The notes below the pieces were generated by a model, which saw nothing but the letters and a program-made list of their open reading frames with translations, was not told where the DNA came from and ran no database searches. DNA of 64,000 nt, taken from the NCBI RefSeq assembly GCF_003097135.1, contig NZ_QEQL01000001.1, forward strand, positions 1,116,001 to 1,180,000. The letters are read 5' to 3'. The stretch's first letter is position 1, and every line of letters begins with the position of its first letter. The stretch is from Pseudomonas sp. URIL14HWK12:I12. Lineage in GTDB: Bacteria; Pseudomonadota; Gammaproteobacteria; Pseudomonadales; Pseudomonadaceae. This document shows, one piece after another, positions 26,260 through 34,989 of this stretch. Made by a program: the position numbers and the translations under genes.

Positions 26260-26786
26260 ATGCCGGGAGGCTCGTAAGGACCGCGAAAGGGATAGGGCCC
26301 GCTGACTGGCGTATATCGACACTGCTGCCCGGATCTAGGAGAGGCAGCCTTACCCCAGATGTCGCAGCTCAGCAATAGCCGGATTCCTGGCCCCAAAGCA
26401 TTCGAAATGCATAGGTTGTTGGAGCATAACGTCGCTCCTGAGAATCCTTGTCGAGCGGTGGTTCAAATGACCTCGTATTCAGGTTTACTCGCCCTGCCGT
26501 CTATGCAGGCTTACCAAGCACCACGCACGGGCGCCGGCGTTAGCGGCTAGGCTGACGAAGCTTCTGAACGAGGACTGCCCAAAAGGCTCCTCGCCGTTCA
26601 GCTTTACGGGGCACTACCGGTGGTTGCTCCGCAGGCAACTGTTTAGGGTTGAATAGTGTAGAGCCGAGAATGCTTTGGGGCACGGCGCAGCTGCGTCAGC
26701 GGGAAGTCGAAGCCGCTGCTGGCACGATTCGACTGCAAGGATGCCGGTACAGCTGCACACCGGCTGTACCCTGACCGACCCGCCCC
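26260..26786. other. 527-bp intergenic region
   Basis: A low-bias stretch between the 3' ends of the autotransporter and the MFS-acyltransferase genes. The open frame at 26359-26550 has neither a ribosome site nor coding-like third positions and is not called. Imperfect GC-rich hairpins occur around 26565-26600 but no clear terminator, RNA gene or mobile element is recognised. Confidence 0.5.
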
Positions 26787-28655
26787 CTAGCGCAGGTCCC
26801 CGCGCAGCGCCATCACTCGCTCGCGCATCACCCGCGGTGTGGCCTGCTCACTGGCAAGCGGCGCCCCGGCCACCACCGCGACTCTCGACCAGAAACGCTT
26901 GAACAACCCCTTGCCCGGCGCACGGCTGAAGAAGCTGCCCCACAGGCCCTGCAAGGCAAGCGGCACCACTGGCACCGGGTTGGCCTTGAGAATGGTGTTC
27001 ACACCGCCTTTGAAGGCGTCCACTTCGCCATCCCCCGTCAGTTTGCCCTCGGGGAAGATGCACACCAGCTCGCCGGCGGCCAGATACGCCGCAATGCGCG
27101 CAAACGCGGCTTCGTACACGGCCAGGTCTTCGCCGCGCCCGGCGATAGGCACGGCACCGACAGTGCGGAACACAAAGTTGAGCACCGGCAGGTTGTAGAT
27201 CTTGTAATACATCACGAAGCGTATCGGCCGGCGTATTGCACCGGCGAGCAGCAAGGCATCGACGAACGAAACATGGTTGCACACCAGCAGCGCTGCGCCT
27301 TCTTCGGGAATGTTGCCCAGCCCCCGGTGGCTAACGCGATACATCGAATGGCTGAGCAGCCAAATGAGAAAGCGCGCGGTGAATTCCGGCACGATGCTGA
27401 AGATGTAAAGGTTGATGGCGATGTTGAGCAGCGACACCACCAGAAACAGATGCGGGATCGATAGCTTGAGCACCGACAGCAGCACGATCGCAACGATGGC
27501 CGACACCACCATGAACAACGCATTGAGAATATTGTTGGCAGCAATCACCCGGGCGCGCTCGTGCTCGGCCGAGCGGGACTGAATCAGCGCGTACAGCGGC
27601 ACGATGTAGAAGCCGCCGAACACCCCCAGCCCCAGAATGCTGAACAAGGCCCACCACGCCGACCCCTGCCCTATCACCTGCAACCAGCTATATGGCGCAG
27701 CGCCTTCGGGCACATGGCCCGAAGCAAGCCACCAGGCCAGCCCGAACAACGTGATACCGAACGAGCCGAAGGGCACCAGGCCGATCTCGACCTTGCTTCC
27801 AGAGAGCCGCTCACACAGCAACGAGCCCAAGGCGATACCCACCGAAAACACAGTGAGAATCAAGGTGACCACAGTCTCATCGCCGTGCAGCCAATCTTTT
27901 GCGTAGCCTGGAATCTGCGTGAGGTAGATGGCGCCGACGAACCAGAACCAGGAGTTGCCCAGGATCGAGCGCGACACCGCTTCGGTCTGGTGAAAGCCCA
28001 GTTTGAGGGTCAGCCAGGTTTGCCGGGCGATGTTCCAGTCCAGTGCCAGATCGGGGGAGCTGGCCGGGGCTGGCGGGATGAAGCGGCTGGCAGCGTAGCC
28101 TGCCACCGCCACGCCGACGATGCCGGCCGAGACGGCCCAGGCGTAGTGCTCGCCGCTGACCAGCACACCGGCGCCGATCGTGCCGGCCAGGATCGCCAGG
28201 AAAGTGCCCATCTCCACCAAGCCGTTGCCGCCAATCAGCTCGTGTGGGTGCAGCGCCTGCGGCAGGATCGAGTACTTCACCGGCCCGAACAAGGCCGAAT
28301 GCATGCCCATGGCGAACAGCGCTACCAACATCAGGCTCAGGTGGCCCAGCACGAACCCGCAGGCCCCGGTGGCCATGATGGCGATCTCCGCCAGCTTGAT
28401 CGCGTGAATCAACCGGTGTTTGGCGAACTTCTCCCCTATCTGCCCTGCCAGGGCAGAAAACAGGAAGAACGGGAGAATGAACAGCATGGCGCAGAGGTTG
28501 ACCCACACCGTGCGGTCGCCCTCAAGCGCGAGCTTGTAGAGAATCGCCAGAATCAGCGACTGCTTGAACAGGTTATCGTTGAATGCGCCCAGCGACTGGG
28601 TCACGAAAAAGGGCAAGAACCTGCGCGTGCGCAGCAGGCCGGTTTGTGCACTCAT
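26787..28655 (-). CDS. MFS lysophospholipid-transporter-like domain fused to PlsC acyltransferase
   Basis: 622 residues from MSAQTGLLRTRRF. Residues about 12-430 form a 12-helix MFS domain like LplT (SLGAFNDNLFKQSL is a typical LplT start). Residues about 440-620 form a PlsC-type acyltransferase with NHVSFVD (His 461, Asp 466) and FPEG (534-537). By analogy with LplT and Aas, it would flip lyso-phospholipid across the inner membrane and re-acylate it. The AMP-binding acyl-ACP synthetase domain of Aas is absent, so the acyl donor must come from elsewhere. It starts 11 bp after the second MFS gene, in one operon. Confidence 0.9.
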   Translation of the reverse strand: MSAQTGLLRTRRFLPFFVTQSLGAFNDNLFKQSLILAILYKLALEGDRTVWVNLCAMLFILPFFLFSALAGQIGEKFAKHRLIHAIKLAEIAIMATGACGFVLGHLSLMLVALFAMGMHSALFGPVKYSILPQALHPHELIGGNGLVEMGTFLAILAGTIGAGVLVSGEHYAWAVSAGIVGVAVAGYAASRFIPPAPASSPDLALDWNIARQTWLTLKLGFHQTEAVSRSILGNSWFWFVGAIYLTQIPGYAKDWLHGDETVVTLILTVFSVGIALGSLLCERLSGSKVEIGLVPFGSFGITLFGLAWWLASGHVPEGAAPYSWLQVIGQGSAWWALFSILGLGVFGGFYIVPLYALIQSRSAEHERARVIAANNILNALFMVVSAIVAIVLLSVLKLSIPHLFLVVSLLNIAINLYIFSIVPEFTARFLIWLLSHSMYRVSHRGLGNIPEEGAALLVCNHVSFVDALLLAGAIRRPIRFVMYYKIYNLPVLNFVFRTVGAVPIAGRGEDLAVYEAAFARIAAYLAAGELVCIFPEGKLTGDGEVDAFKGGVNTILKANPVPVVPLALQGLWGSFFSRAPGKGLFKRFWSRVAVVAGAPLASEQATPRVMRERVMALRGDLR

Positions 28656-28666
28656 GTAAGGGCCTT

Positions 28667-29845
28667 CTAAGCGTGGGTGCGTGCGTCCTGCGGCGTCCTC
28701 CGCATCGCTAGCCCGGAGAGGATACACAGCAACAGCAGGGTTGTGGCATAGGCATCTGCAGTGGCCACCAGGCCAAGCGCCTTGACCAGCAGCCCCGCGA
28801 CCAGCGCTGGCACGCAGAACGCCAGATAGCTCAGCACATAGAACGCGGCCATCAGGGCCGCTCGTTCATGGGCATGGGCCAGTGGTATCACGCTTCGCAC
28901 GGCGCCAAGAAAGCCCGACCCGAACCCTGCCCCTGCAACCAAGGTGGCGAAGAAGAACAGCGCGGCCATGCCGGAGTGCACAGCGAGCAGCAATAGCACC
29001 AAGCCGCTGGCCAGCAGGCCAGTGCCCAGGCGCAACACGCCAGTGGCGGGCCGGTTACGCAGCGTGTAGATGGCTGCCGCCCCTGCCAGGGTCAGGGTGG
29101 CCACCAGGGCGCCCGGCAACAACGGGCTGTGCAGCCCGGTGGTACCGCGAACCAGCAGCGGCGCCAACGACAGGAAAAACCCGCCCAGGGCCCAGCAGGC
29201 CACGTCTACCGGCAAGGCCCGCCACAGGGCAGCGCGAGCCTGAACCGGGACCTGCACGGCCGGCTTGAGCGACGCCAGCGCACCAGGCGCCCGGCTTACG
29301 CTTTCCGGCAACCAGGCCAGCAACAGCACCTGCAGAAAAAAGATGCTGCCCAGCACTGCATACACCAACCGCAGCGGCCAGGGGCCGTATTCCACCAGCA
29401 GGCTGCACCCCAGCGCCCCGGCGGCCATGCCGAACATCGGCGTCAGGCTGTTGAGCAGAGGCCCGGCGGCGGCGTCGCGATCTACCAGCGCCGCACCCAA
29501 CACACTGGTCGCCATGCCTGTGGCAAAGCCCTGGAGCACTCGTGCGGCGATCAGCCAGGGCACGTTCGGGGCCTCGAGAAACACGCCCATGGCCAGCAGC
29601 TCCAGCATCAACGCTACCGCAATCACCGGGCGCCGCCCAAGGTGGTCAGACAGCTTGCCGACCGTGAGCAATGCCAGCAGCAGGCTGAAGGCGTAGACGG
29701 CGAACACCAGGGTGAGCACCGCCGGTGAGAACCCCCAGGCCTGCTGGTAGAGCGGATACAAGGGCGTGGGGGCGCTGGAAGCGGCCAGAAAACACAGCAA
29801 CACCGACCCCAAGTAGGCCATCGACAGGCGATAAGACACACGCAC
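28667..29845 (-). CDS. MFS transporter (drug-efflux type)
   Basis: 392 residues, 12 predicted helices. The motif between helices 2 and 3 (GKLSDHLGRRPVIAV) is the MFS signature, and SAPTPLYPLYQQAWGFSP near the N terminus is typical of a small-molecule efflux branch. Divergent from a TetR gene with a 25-bp palindrome between them, the standard layout for a TetR-controlled exporter. Followed 11 bp later by the MFS-PlsC fusion gene. Substrate unknown. Confidence 0.9.
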   Translation of the reverse strand: MRVSYRLSMAYLGSVLLCFLAASSAPTPLYPLYQQAWGFSPAVLTLVFAVYAFSLLLALLTVGKLSDHLGRRPVIAVALMLELLAMGVFLEAPNVPWLIAARVLQGFATGMATSVLGAALVDRDAAAGPLLNSLTPMFGMAAGALGCSLLVEYGPWPLRLVYAVLGSIFFLQVLLLAWLPESVSRAPGALASLKPAVQVPVQARAALWRALPVDVACWALGGFFLSLAPLLVRGTTGLHSPLLPGALVATLTLAGAAAIYTLRNRPATGVLRLGTGLLASGLVLLLLAVHSGMAALFFFATLVAGAGFGSGFLGAVRSVIPLAHAHERAALMAAFYVLSYLAFCVPALVAGLLVKALGLVATADAYATTLLLLCILSGLAMRRTPQDARTHA

Positions 29846-29894
29846 CTCCGTTAAAGCAATGAATTAGCCTTAGTGAGTGTGCTCGCCTTGGCTG

Positions 29895-29919
29895 CTTAAC
29901 GCAATTTTTTTGTGTTAAG
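29895..29919. promoter_or_regulatory. predicted TetR operator overlapping the tetR ribosome site
   Basis: Inverted repeat CTTAACGCAA / TTGTGTTAAG (9 of 10 arm bases pair) around a TTTTT centre, between the MFS gene and the TetR gene. The right arm runs into the AAGG ribosome site just before the TetR ATG, so binding should silence the regulator itself as well as the divergent exporter. Confidence 0.7.
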
Positions 29920-29927
29920 GTATTTCC

Positions 29928-30476
29928 ATGGCTATTCGAGAACCTGTCCGCAGCGGCGGGCGCAGTGCCCGTGTGCAGCAGTCGGTGCACGCTGCCGTGC
30001 GCGAGCTACTCGCTGAACGCCCGCGCGAAGCACTGACCTTACCCATCATCGCGGCACGTGCCGGGGTAACGCCGTCCACGCTGTATCGACGCTGGGGCGA
30101 CTTACCCAGCCTGTTGGCCGATGCCAGCCTTGAACGCCTGCGCCCCGATGCCCCGCCCGTGGACACGGGCAGCCTGCACGGCGACCTCCTGGCCTGGGTA
30201 GAGCAGTATGTGGATGAGCTCGGTTCAGAGCCCGGGCGGGCGATGATTCGCGATTTTGTCGCCAGTGGCACGGCGTGCCAGTGCGCAGGGGTATTGCGAG
30301 GGCAACTTCAGCAGATCGTGGATCGCGCACAATCGCGTGGCGAGGTGTCGCCCAGTGCCGACACGTTGCTCGATCGCCTGGCGGCGCCGACGGTGTACCG
30401 GGTGATGTTCAGCGAGGTGCTGCCCGATGCCGCGCGGCAAGCTCAGTGGGTCGAGCACGCGTTGCTGGGTGAGTAA
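29928..30476 (+). CDS. TetR/AcrR-family regulator
   Basis: 182 residues. The N-terminal helix-turn-helix covers about residues 18-62 (AVRELLAERPREALTLPIIA, then ARAGVTPSTLYRRWGDLPSL). The C-terminal part (WVEQYVDELGSEPGRAMIRD, VYRVMFSEVLP) is the TetR_C type found in many exporter repressors. Likely repressor of the divergent MFS operon and of itself. Confidence 0.92.
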   Translation: MAIREPVRSGGRSARVQQSVHAAVRELLAERPREALTLPIIAARAGVTPSTLYRRWGDLPSLLADASLERLRPDAPPVDTGSLHGDLLAWVEQYVDELGSEPGRAMIRDFVASGTACQCAGVLRGQLQQIVDRAQSRGEVSPSADTLLDRLAAPTVYRVMFSEVLPDAARQAQWVEHALLGE

Positions 30477-30553
30477 CGCTTCAAGGCAGTGTGGGGGGGC
30501 TTCTGAACGCAGATGGCCTGCGCTGCTTTCACAACCTTCGCGTCGCGCGGCAC

Positions 30554-30595
30554 GGCCGCCCTCCTACCGGGTCATCGCCAGGTAGGAGTACGGCC
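30554..30595. terminator. hairpin between convergent tetR and betaine-binding-protein genes
   Basis: GGCCG..CTCCTACC (30554-30568) pairs with GGTAGGAG..CGGCC (30581-30595) with a small internal mismatch and a 12-nt loop. It lies between two converging genes and could terminate both; neither side has a long T-run. Confidence 0.5.
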
Positions 30596-30652
30596 TGCCG
30601 CGTTACCTGCTGACCTACCCGCTGGGCAGGCCAGAGCTTGAGCTAGCCCAGC

Positions 30653-31516
30653 TTATTTGCCGGCCCACTCGCTGACGCGCTCGGGGTTGGCCGCTACCCA
30701 TTTCTTGGCCGCTTCTTCAGGCTTGGCGCCGTTCTGGATTTCCAGCATCACTGCGCCAATCTCGTTGGCGTCTTTCCACTGGAATTTCTTCAGGAACGCA
30801 ACCACGTCAGGTGCCTTTTTCTCCAGGTCCTTGCTGCCGATGCTGTCGACGTGCTCGGCACCGCCGTAGACGTTCTTCGGATCTTCAAGGAAGCGCAGTT
30901 TGTTCTCGCCGGTGTACTTGGCGAACATCCAGTGCGGTACCCAGCCGGTCACGGCGATTTCCTGTTTGCGCGACACAGCACGGTCCAGCTGCGAGGTCAT
31001 GCCGGCGCCGGAGCTGGCGACCAGGGTGAAGCCCTTGAGGTCGTAATCCTTGATGGCCTGTTCGGTTTTGGTCATCACGCCGGCGCCTGCATCGATGCCG
31101 GTGATCTTGGTGCCGAAATCCTTGTCGGTCTTGAGGTCTTCGATGCTCTTGGCCTTAACGTAGTCGGGCACGATGAGCCCGATCTTGGCGTCGTTGAAGT
31201 TGGCGCCGTAGTCCACTACTTCATCGCCATACTTCTTGATGTATTCGCCGTGAGTGCCTGGCAGCCAGGCAGAAAGCATCATGTCGAGCTTGCCGGTCGC
31301 CACGCCCTGCCACATGATCCCGGCGCCCAGCGCGGTGGGTTTAACGTCGTAGCCCAGCTTCTGCTTGATGATCTCGGCGGCGACGAAGGTGGTCGCCACG
31401 CTGTCGGACCAGCCGTCGACATAGCCGATGCTGAGGGTGTCCTTGGCCTGCGCGAAGGTGGCGCTCATGGCCACGACCAAAGCGGCGCTTGCGCCCAGAA
31501 TGCGTCTGAATTTCAT
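30653..31516 (-). CDS. glycine betaine/choline-type ABC substrate-binding protein (ProX/OpuAC family)
   Basis: 287 residues. A Sec signal peptide ends in FAQA (about residue 24), so the protein is periplasmic. The segment SIGYVDGWSDSVATTFVAAE and the Trp residues in MLSAWLPGTH and VTGWVPHWMF fit the aromatic cage that binds quaternary ammonium groups. A strong GGGGAG site precedes the ATG. No permease or ATPase lies beside it, so it is an orphan binding protein that probably feeds a shared transporter elsewhere, as known for several Pseudomonas betaine/choline/carnitine binding proteins. Substrate among these is uncertain. Confidence 0.88.
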   Translation of the reverse strand: MKFRRILGASAALVVAMSATFAQAKDTLSIGYVDGWSDSVATTFVAAEIIKQKLGYDVKPTALGAGIMWQGVATGKLDMMLSAWLPGTHGEYIKKYGDEVVDYGANFNDAKIGLIVPDYVKAKSIEDLKTDKDFGTKITGIDAGAGVMTKTEQAIKDYDLKGFTLVASSGAGMTSQLDRAVSRKQEIAVTGWVPHWMFAKYTGENKLRFLEDPKNVYGGAEHVDSIGSKDLEKKAPDVVAFLKKFQWKDANEIGAVMLEIQNGAKPEEAAKKWVAANPERVSEWAGK

Positions 31517-31951
31517 GCTTGACTCCCCGAAAAGGCTTGCCCGGCCGAGGCCGAGTGAATGGTTTTGTTTTCTTGGTTGTCTGCGAGTCAGCCTGGCTGA
31601 CCATCAAAATGATCATCGCATAAGGCCAGCTGCCCTGCTCCATGGGCGACGCTCAGGCACTTAGTGGCGACATCGCAACCCCTGCGCGCGACATGGCCCG
31701 GAACCGAAAACGACTTGCGCACCGTTATTGCGCGGCGCAGGGCCGGTGCCAGAGGGCTGCGCACCGTTTTGTAACCTTCCGGTCGTCCGCCCGGGTGCAA
31801 AAGCCAAACGAGACGCTATTTGCCGGCATTGGATTCGGTGTATCGTTCCTGCCGCAACCCACGGCGCACGTAAAAATTTCGTCAAGGGAGAAGGCAACTT
31901 GCCACTAGAGGCGTTGTCTAGTCAGCTGCATTGGCCTCAGGAACTTCATTC
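31517..31951. other. 435-bp divergent promoter region
   Basis: Lies between the betaine-type binding protein gene and the hydrolase gene, both reading outward. No gene is supported. A small palindrome TCAGCCTGGCTGA (31588-31600), about 70 bp before the binding-protein start, is a candidate regulator site. No riboswitch or mobile element was recognised. Confidence 0.45.
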
Positions 31952-33250
31952 ATGCTTCGATCCTTGCGCTTGGCCGCCCTTCTGGGTGGGCTTCTTGTAA
32001 GTGCGTTCGCCCAGGCCCGGGATATCGACCCGGGCACCTACGGCTTCCCGCTGACCAACCCCTTCGAGGCGACCATCGCCACCACCCCACCGGACTTGCG
32101 CCCCAAGCTGCCGCTGGACGAAGACATCAACCAGGCCGATTACACGCTCAATATCCGCCCGGAGCGCGAGTTCATCCTGCCCGACAACTTCTGGGCGGTT
32201 AAAAAGCTGCACTACCGCCTGGCCGAACAGAAACACGCCGCCCCCCTGGTATTTCTGATCGCCGGCACCGGCGCTGCCTACAACAGCGCCATCAATGAAT
32301 ACCTGAAAAAGCTGTTCTGGCAAGCCGGCTACCACGTGGTGCAGCTCTCCTCGCCCACCAGCTTCGACTTCATCAGTGCGGCCTCCCGCTTCGCCACCCC
32401 TGGCGTGACCAGCGAAGATGCCGAAGACCTGTACCGGGTGATGCAAGCTGTTCGGGCACAGCATCCGAAACTGCCGGTCACCGACTTCTACCTCTCCGGC
32501 TACAGCCTGGGCGCCCTGGACGCGGCGTTCGTCAGCAAGCTTGACGAGACTCGCCGCAGCTTCAACTTCAAGAAGGTGCTGCTGCTCAACCCGCCGGTGA
32601 ACCTCTACACCTCGATCAACAACCTCGACAAACTGGTGCAAACCCAGGTCAAGGGCATCAACAACTCCACCACCTTCTATGAGCTGGTACTGAGCAAACT
32701 CACCCGCTACTTTCAGCAGAAGGGCTACATCGACCTGAACGAGGCACTGCTGTACGACTTCCAGCAGTCCAAGCAGCACCTGTCGAACGAGCAGATGGCG
32801 ATGTTGATTGGCGTGTCGTTCCGCTTCTCCGCCGCAGACATCGCCTTTACCTCCGACTTGATCAACCGCCGCGGCCTGATCACCCCGATAGATTACCCGA
32901 TCCGCGAAGGCACCAGCCTCACGCCCTTCATGCGCCGGGCGATGCAGTGCGACTTCGACTGCTACATGACCGAGCAAGTGATCCCGATGTGGCGCGCCCG
33001 CACCGATGGGGGCAGCGTGCTGCAACTGATCGACCAGGCCAGCCTGTATGCGCTCAAAGACTACCTGCACAGCTCCAGCAAGATCGCTGTGATGCACAAC
33101 GCCGACGACGTGATCCTCGGCCCCGGCGACCTGGGTTTTCTGCGCAAGACCTTCGGCGATCGCCTGACCGTCTATCCCTATGGTGGCCATTGCGGCAACC
33201 TCAACTACCGCGTCAACGCAGACGCCATGCTGGAGTGGTTCCGTGGCTAA
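31952..33250 (+). CDS. secreted alpha/beta hydrolase-like protein
   Basis: 432 residues from MLRSLRLAALLGGLLVSAFA, with a signal peptide cleaved after AQA (about residue 22); an AGGAA site lies nine bases before the ATG. The nucleophile elbow is LSGYSLGALDA (Ser 185), with a late Asp (HNADDVILG) and His (YPYGGHCGNL) in the right order for a serine hydrolase. Relatives are sometimes mislabelled as Ser/Thr kinases, but no kinase motif is present. It overlaps the MlaA-like gene by eight bases, implying coupled expression and an envelope-lipid role (inference). Substrate untested. Confidence 0.85.
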   Translation: MLRSLRLAALLGGLLVSAFAQARDIDPGTYGFPLTNPFEATIATTPPDLRPKLPLDEDINQADYTLNIRPEREFILPDNFWAVKKLHYRLAEQKHAAPLVFLIAGTGAAYNSAINEYLKKLFWQAGYHVVQLSSPTSFDFISAASRFATPGVTSEDAEDLYRVMQAVRAQHPKLPVTDFYLSGYSLGALDAAFVSKLDETRRSFNFKKVLLLNPPVNLYTSINNLDKLVQTQVKGINNSTTFYELVLSKLTRYFQQKGYIDLNEALLYDFQQSKQHLSNEQMAMLIGVSFRFSAADIAFTSDLINRRGLITPIDYPIREGTSLTPFMRRAMQCDFDCYMTEQVIPMWRARTDGGSVLQLIDQASLYALKDYLHSSSKIAVMHNADDVILGPGDLGFLRKTFGDRLTVYPYGGHCGNLNYRVNADAMLEWFRG

Positions 33251-34025
33251 GAAATTCCTCCTGCTCGCCAGCCTGTTGTTCGCCGGCGCGGTCCAGGCCG
33301 CGCAACCTGCTGCCGCTACCACGCCGGATGCCGACGGCTTCAAGGAGCCGCTCAAGCAATTGACCTTCAACCCCGGGCTGGACCAGCGCGAGTTCGAGCG
33401 CTCCACCCTGAGTGCGCTGGAAGTGTATGACCCGCTGGAATCGTGGAACCGCCGGGTGTACCACTTCAACTACCGATTCGACGAATGGGTGTTCCTGCCG
33501 GTGGTGCATGGCTATGAGTTCATCACTCCGCGCTTCGTGCGCACCGGGGTGAGCAACTTCTTCGGCAACCTGGGCGACATCAGCAACCTGTTCAACTCGG
33601 CGCTGCAGTTCAAGGGCAAGCGTTCGCTGCAAGTCGCCGGGCGCCTGGCACTGAACACCACGGTCGGCATCGCTGGCCTCTGGGACCCTGCCACCAAGCT
33701 GGGCCTGCCCAAGCAGACCGAAGACTTCGGCCAGACCCTGGGCTTCTACGGCGTGCACGATGGCCCCTACCTCGTGCTGCCCTTCCTCGGCCCTTCCAAC
33801 CTGCGTGACACCACAGGCCTTGTGGCTGACTTCAGCGTTGAGTCGGCGGTCAACTTCCTGAACGTCAGCCAGGAAAGCAGCCGCCACCCCGAGATCTACG
33901 CCCTTCGGGTGGTCGACAAACGCTACGTCAACAGCTTCCGCTACGGCCAGCTGAACTCACCGTTCGAATACGAAAAGGTGCGTTACGTCTACACCGAGTC
34001 GCGCAAGCTGCAGATCGCCGAGTAA
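33243..34025 (+). CDS. MlaA/VacJ-family protein lacking a lipobox
   Basis: 260 residues from GTG 33243, which gives MAKKFLLLASLLFAGAVQAA, a Sec signal. The family signature is clear: DPLESWNRRVYHFNYRFDEW (about residues 63-82), then FITPRFVRTGVSNFFGNLGD and DFGQTLGFYGVHDGPYLVLP. Classic MlaA is an outer-membrane lipoprotein that removes misplaced phospholipid; here no Cys follows the signal sequence, so it would be released to the periplasm or held by its hydrophobic helices. No mlaBCDEF genes are nearby. It overlaps the upstream hydrolase gene by eight bases. Confidence 0.9.
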   Translation: MAKKFLLLASLLFAGAVQAAQPAAATTPDADGFKEPLKQLTFNPGLDQREFERSTLSALEVYDPLESWNRRVYHFNYRFDEWVFLPVVHGYEFITPRFVRTGVSNFFGNLGDISNLFNSALQFKGKRSLQVAGRLALNTTVGIAGLWDPATKLGLPKQTEDFGQTLGFYGVHDGPYLVLPFLGPSNLRDTTGLVADFSVESAVNFLNVSQESSRHPEIYALRVVDKRYVNSFRYGQLNSPFEYEKVRYVYTESRKLQIAE

Positions 34026-34031
34026 CCACCT

Positions 34032-34054
34032 ACCCATCGAGCCATTCGATGGGT
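34032..34054 (+). terminator. hairpin after the MlaA-like gene
   Basis: Perfect 9-bp stem ACCCATCGA / TCGATGGGT with loop GCCAT, seven bases past the stop codon. No T-run follows, so it may be an RNA-stabilising 3' hairpin rather than a strong intrinsic terminator. Confidence 0.55.
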
Positions 34055-34132
34055 GCCCGGCAAATAACTCACCCATCGGGGCGAAACTCCGGTTTAGCAT
34101 GGCGCCATTGCCTTGTTGACCGGAGTTTTTTC

Positions 34133-34984
34133 ATGCCTACCCGCCACGTTCTGGACGTCCACACCGGCCACCCCACCTCCGACGGTGCCGGCGTGCGCCT
34201 GACCCGAGTGATCGGCGGCCCCGGGCTCGAGCGCTTCGATCCCTTCCTGATGCTCGATGAGTTCGGCTCGGAGAACCCGGACGAATACATTGCCGGTTTC
34301 CCTCCTCACCCTCATCGGGGCTTCGAAACCGTGACCTACATGCTCGAAGGCCGCATGCGCCATGAAGACCATATGGGCAACGTTGGCTTGCTGGCCAGCG
34401 GCGGCGTGCAGTGGATGACCGCTGCGCGTGGCGTGATCCACAGCGAAATGCCCGAGCAGGAAGAAGGCCTGATGCGTGGTTTTCAGCTGTGGCTGAACTT
34501 GCCGGGCAAGGCCAAGCTGGGGGCGGCCGGTTATCGGGATATCCCACCCGCTGAAATTCCGCAGACGCAGCTACCCGGCGGAGTAACCGCTGTGGTCATC
34601 GCCGGCACCCTCAAGGCGGCCGGGCAATCGCTAGACGGCGCGGTTCAACGGCCCGATACCGAGCCGCAGTATTACGACCTGCATCTGCCGGCTGGCGGCC
34701 AAGTGGCGCCTCACGTCGCTGACGGGCACCGGGTGTTGTTGTATGTGTATGAAGGCGCCCTGCAACTCGAGGGCTTTGCCGAAACAGCGCACCAAGGCCA
34801 ATTGCTGCGCCTGAGTGAGGCCGGCGAGGTCCAATTGAGCAGTGTGTCGGGGGCCAGGGTGTTATTGATCGCCGGCCGGCCGTTGAACGAACCGATCGTG
34901 CAATACGGGCCGTTCGTCATGAACAGCGCTGCCGAGATCGAGCAGGCCGTGCGGGATTACCAGGCCGGGGTGCTGACCGACTAG
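34133..34984 (+). CDS. pirin-family protein
   Basis: 283 residues from MPTRHVLDVHTGHPTSDGAG, with GGAG before the ATG. A bicupin: the N-terminal cupin carries the metal ligands in FPPHPHRGFETVTYMLEGRM and the following HED, with HSEMPE as the last ligand; the C-terminal half (about 170-275) is the pirin_C domain. Bacterial pirins include quercetin dioxygenases and redox-linked modulators of central metabolism. Its 3' end lies only five bases from the converging flhB gene. Function in this strain is not evident. Confidence 0.93.
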   Translation: MPTRHVLDVHTGHPTSDGAGVRLTRVIGGPGLERFDPFLMLDEFGSENPDEYIAGFPPHPHRGFETVTYMLEGRMRHEDHMGNVGLLASGGVQWMTAARGVIHSEMPEQEEGLMRGFQLWLNLPGKAKLGAAGYRDIPPAEIPQTQLPGGVTAVVIAGTLKAAGQSLDGAVQRPDTEPQYYDLHLPAGGQVAPHVADGHRVLLYVYEGALQLEGFAETAHQGQLLRLSEAGEVQLSSVSGARVLLIAGRPLNEPIVQYGPFVMNSAAEIEQAVRDYQAGVLTD

Positions 34985-34989
34985 ATCGG

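Noticed and set aside
26359..26550. 63-codon frame in the gap after the autotransporter
   Set aside because: No ribosome site, no coding-like bias, no recognised motif.
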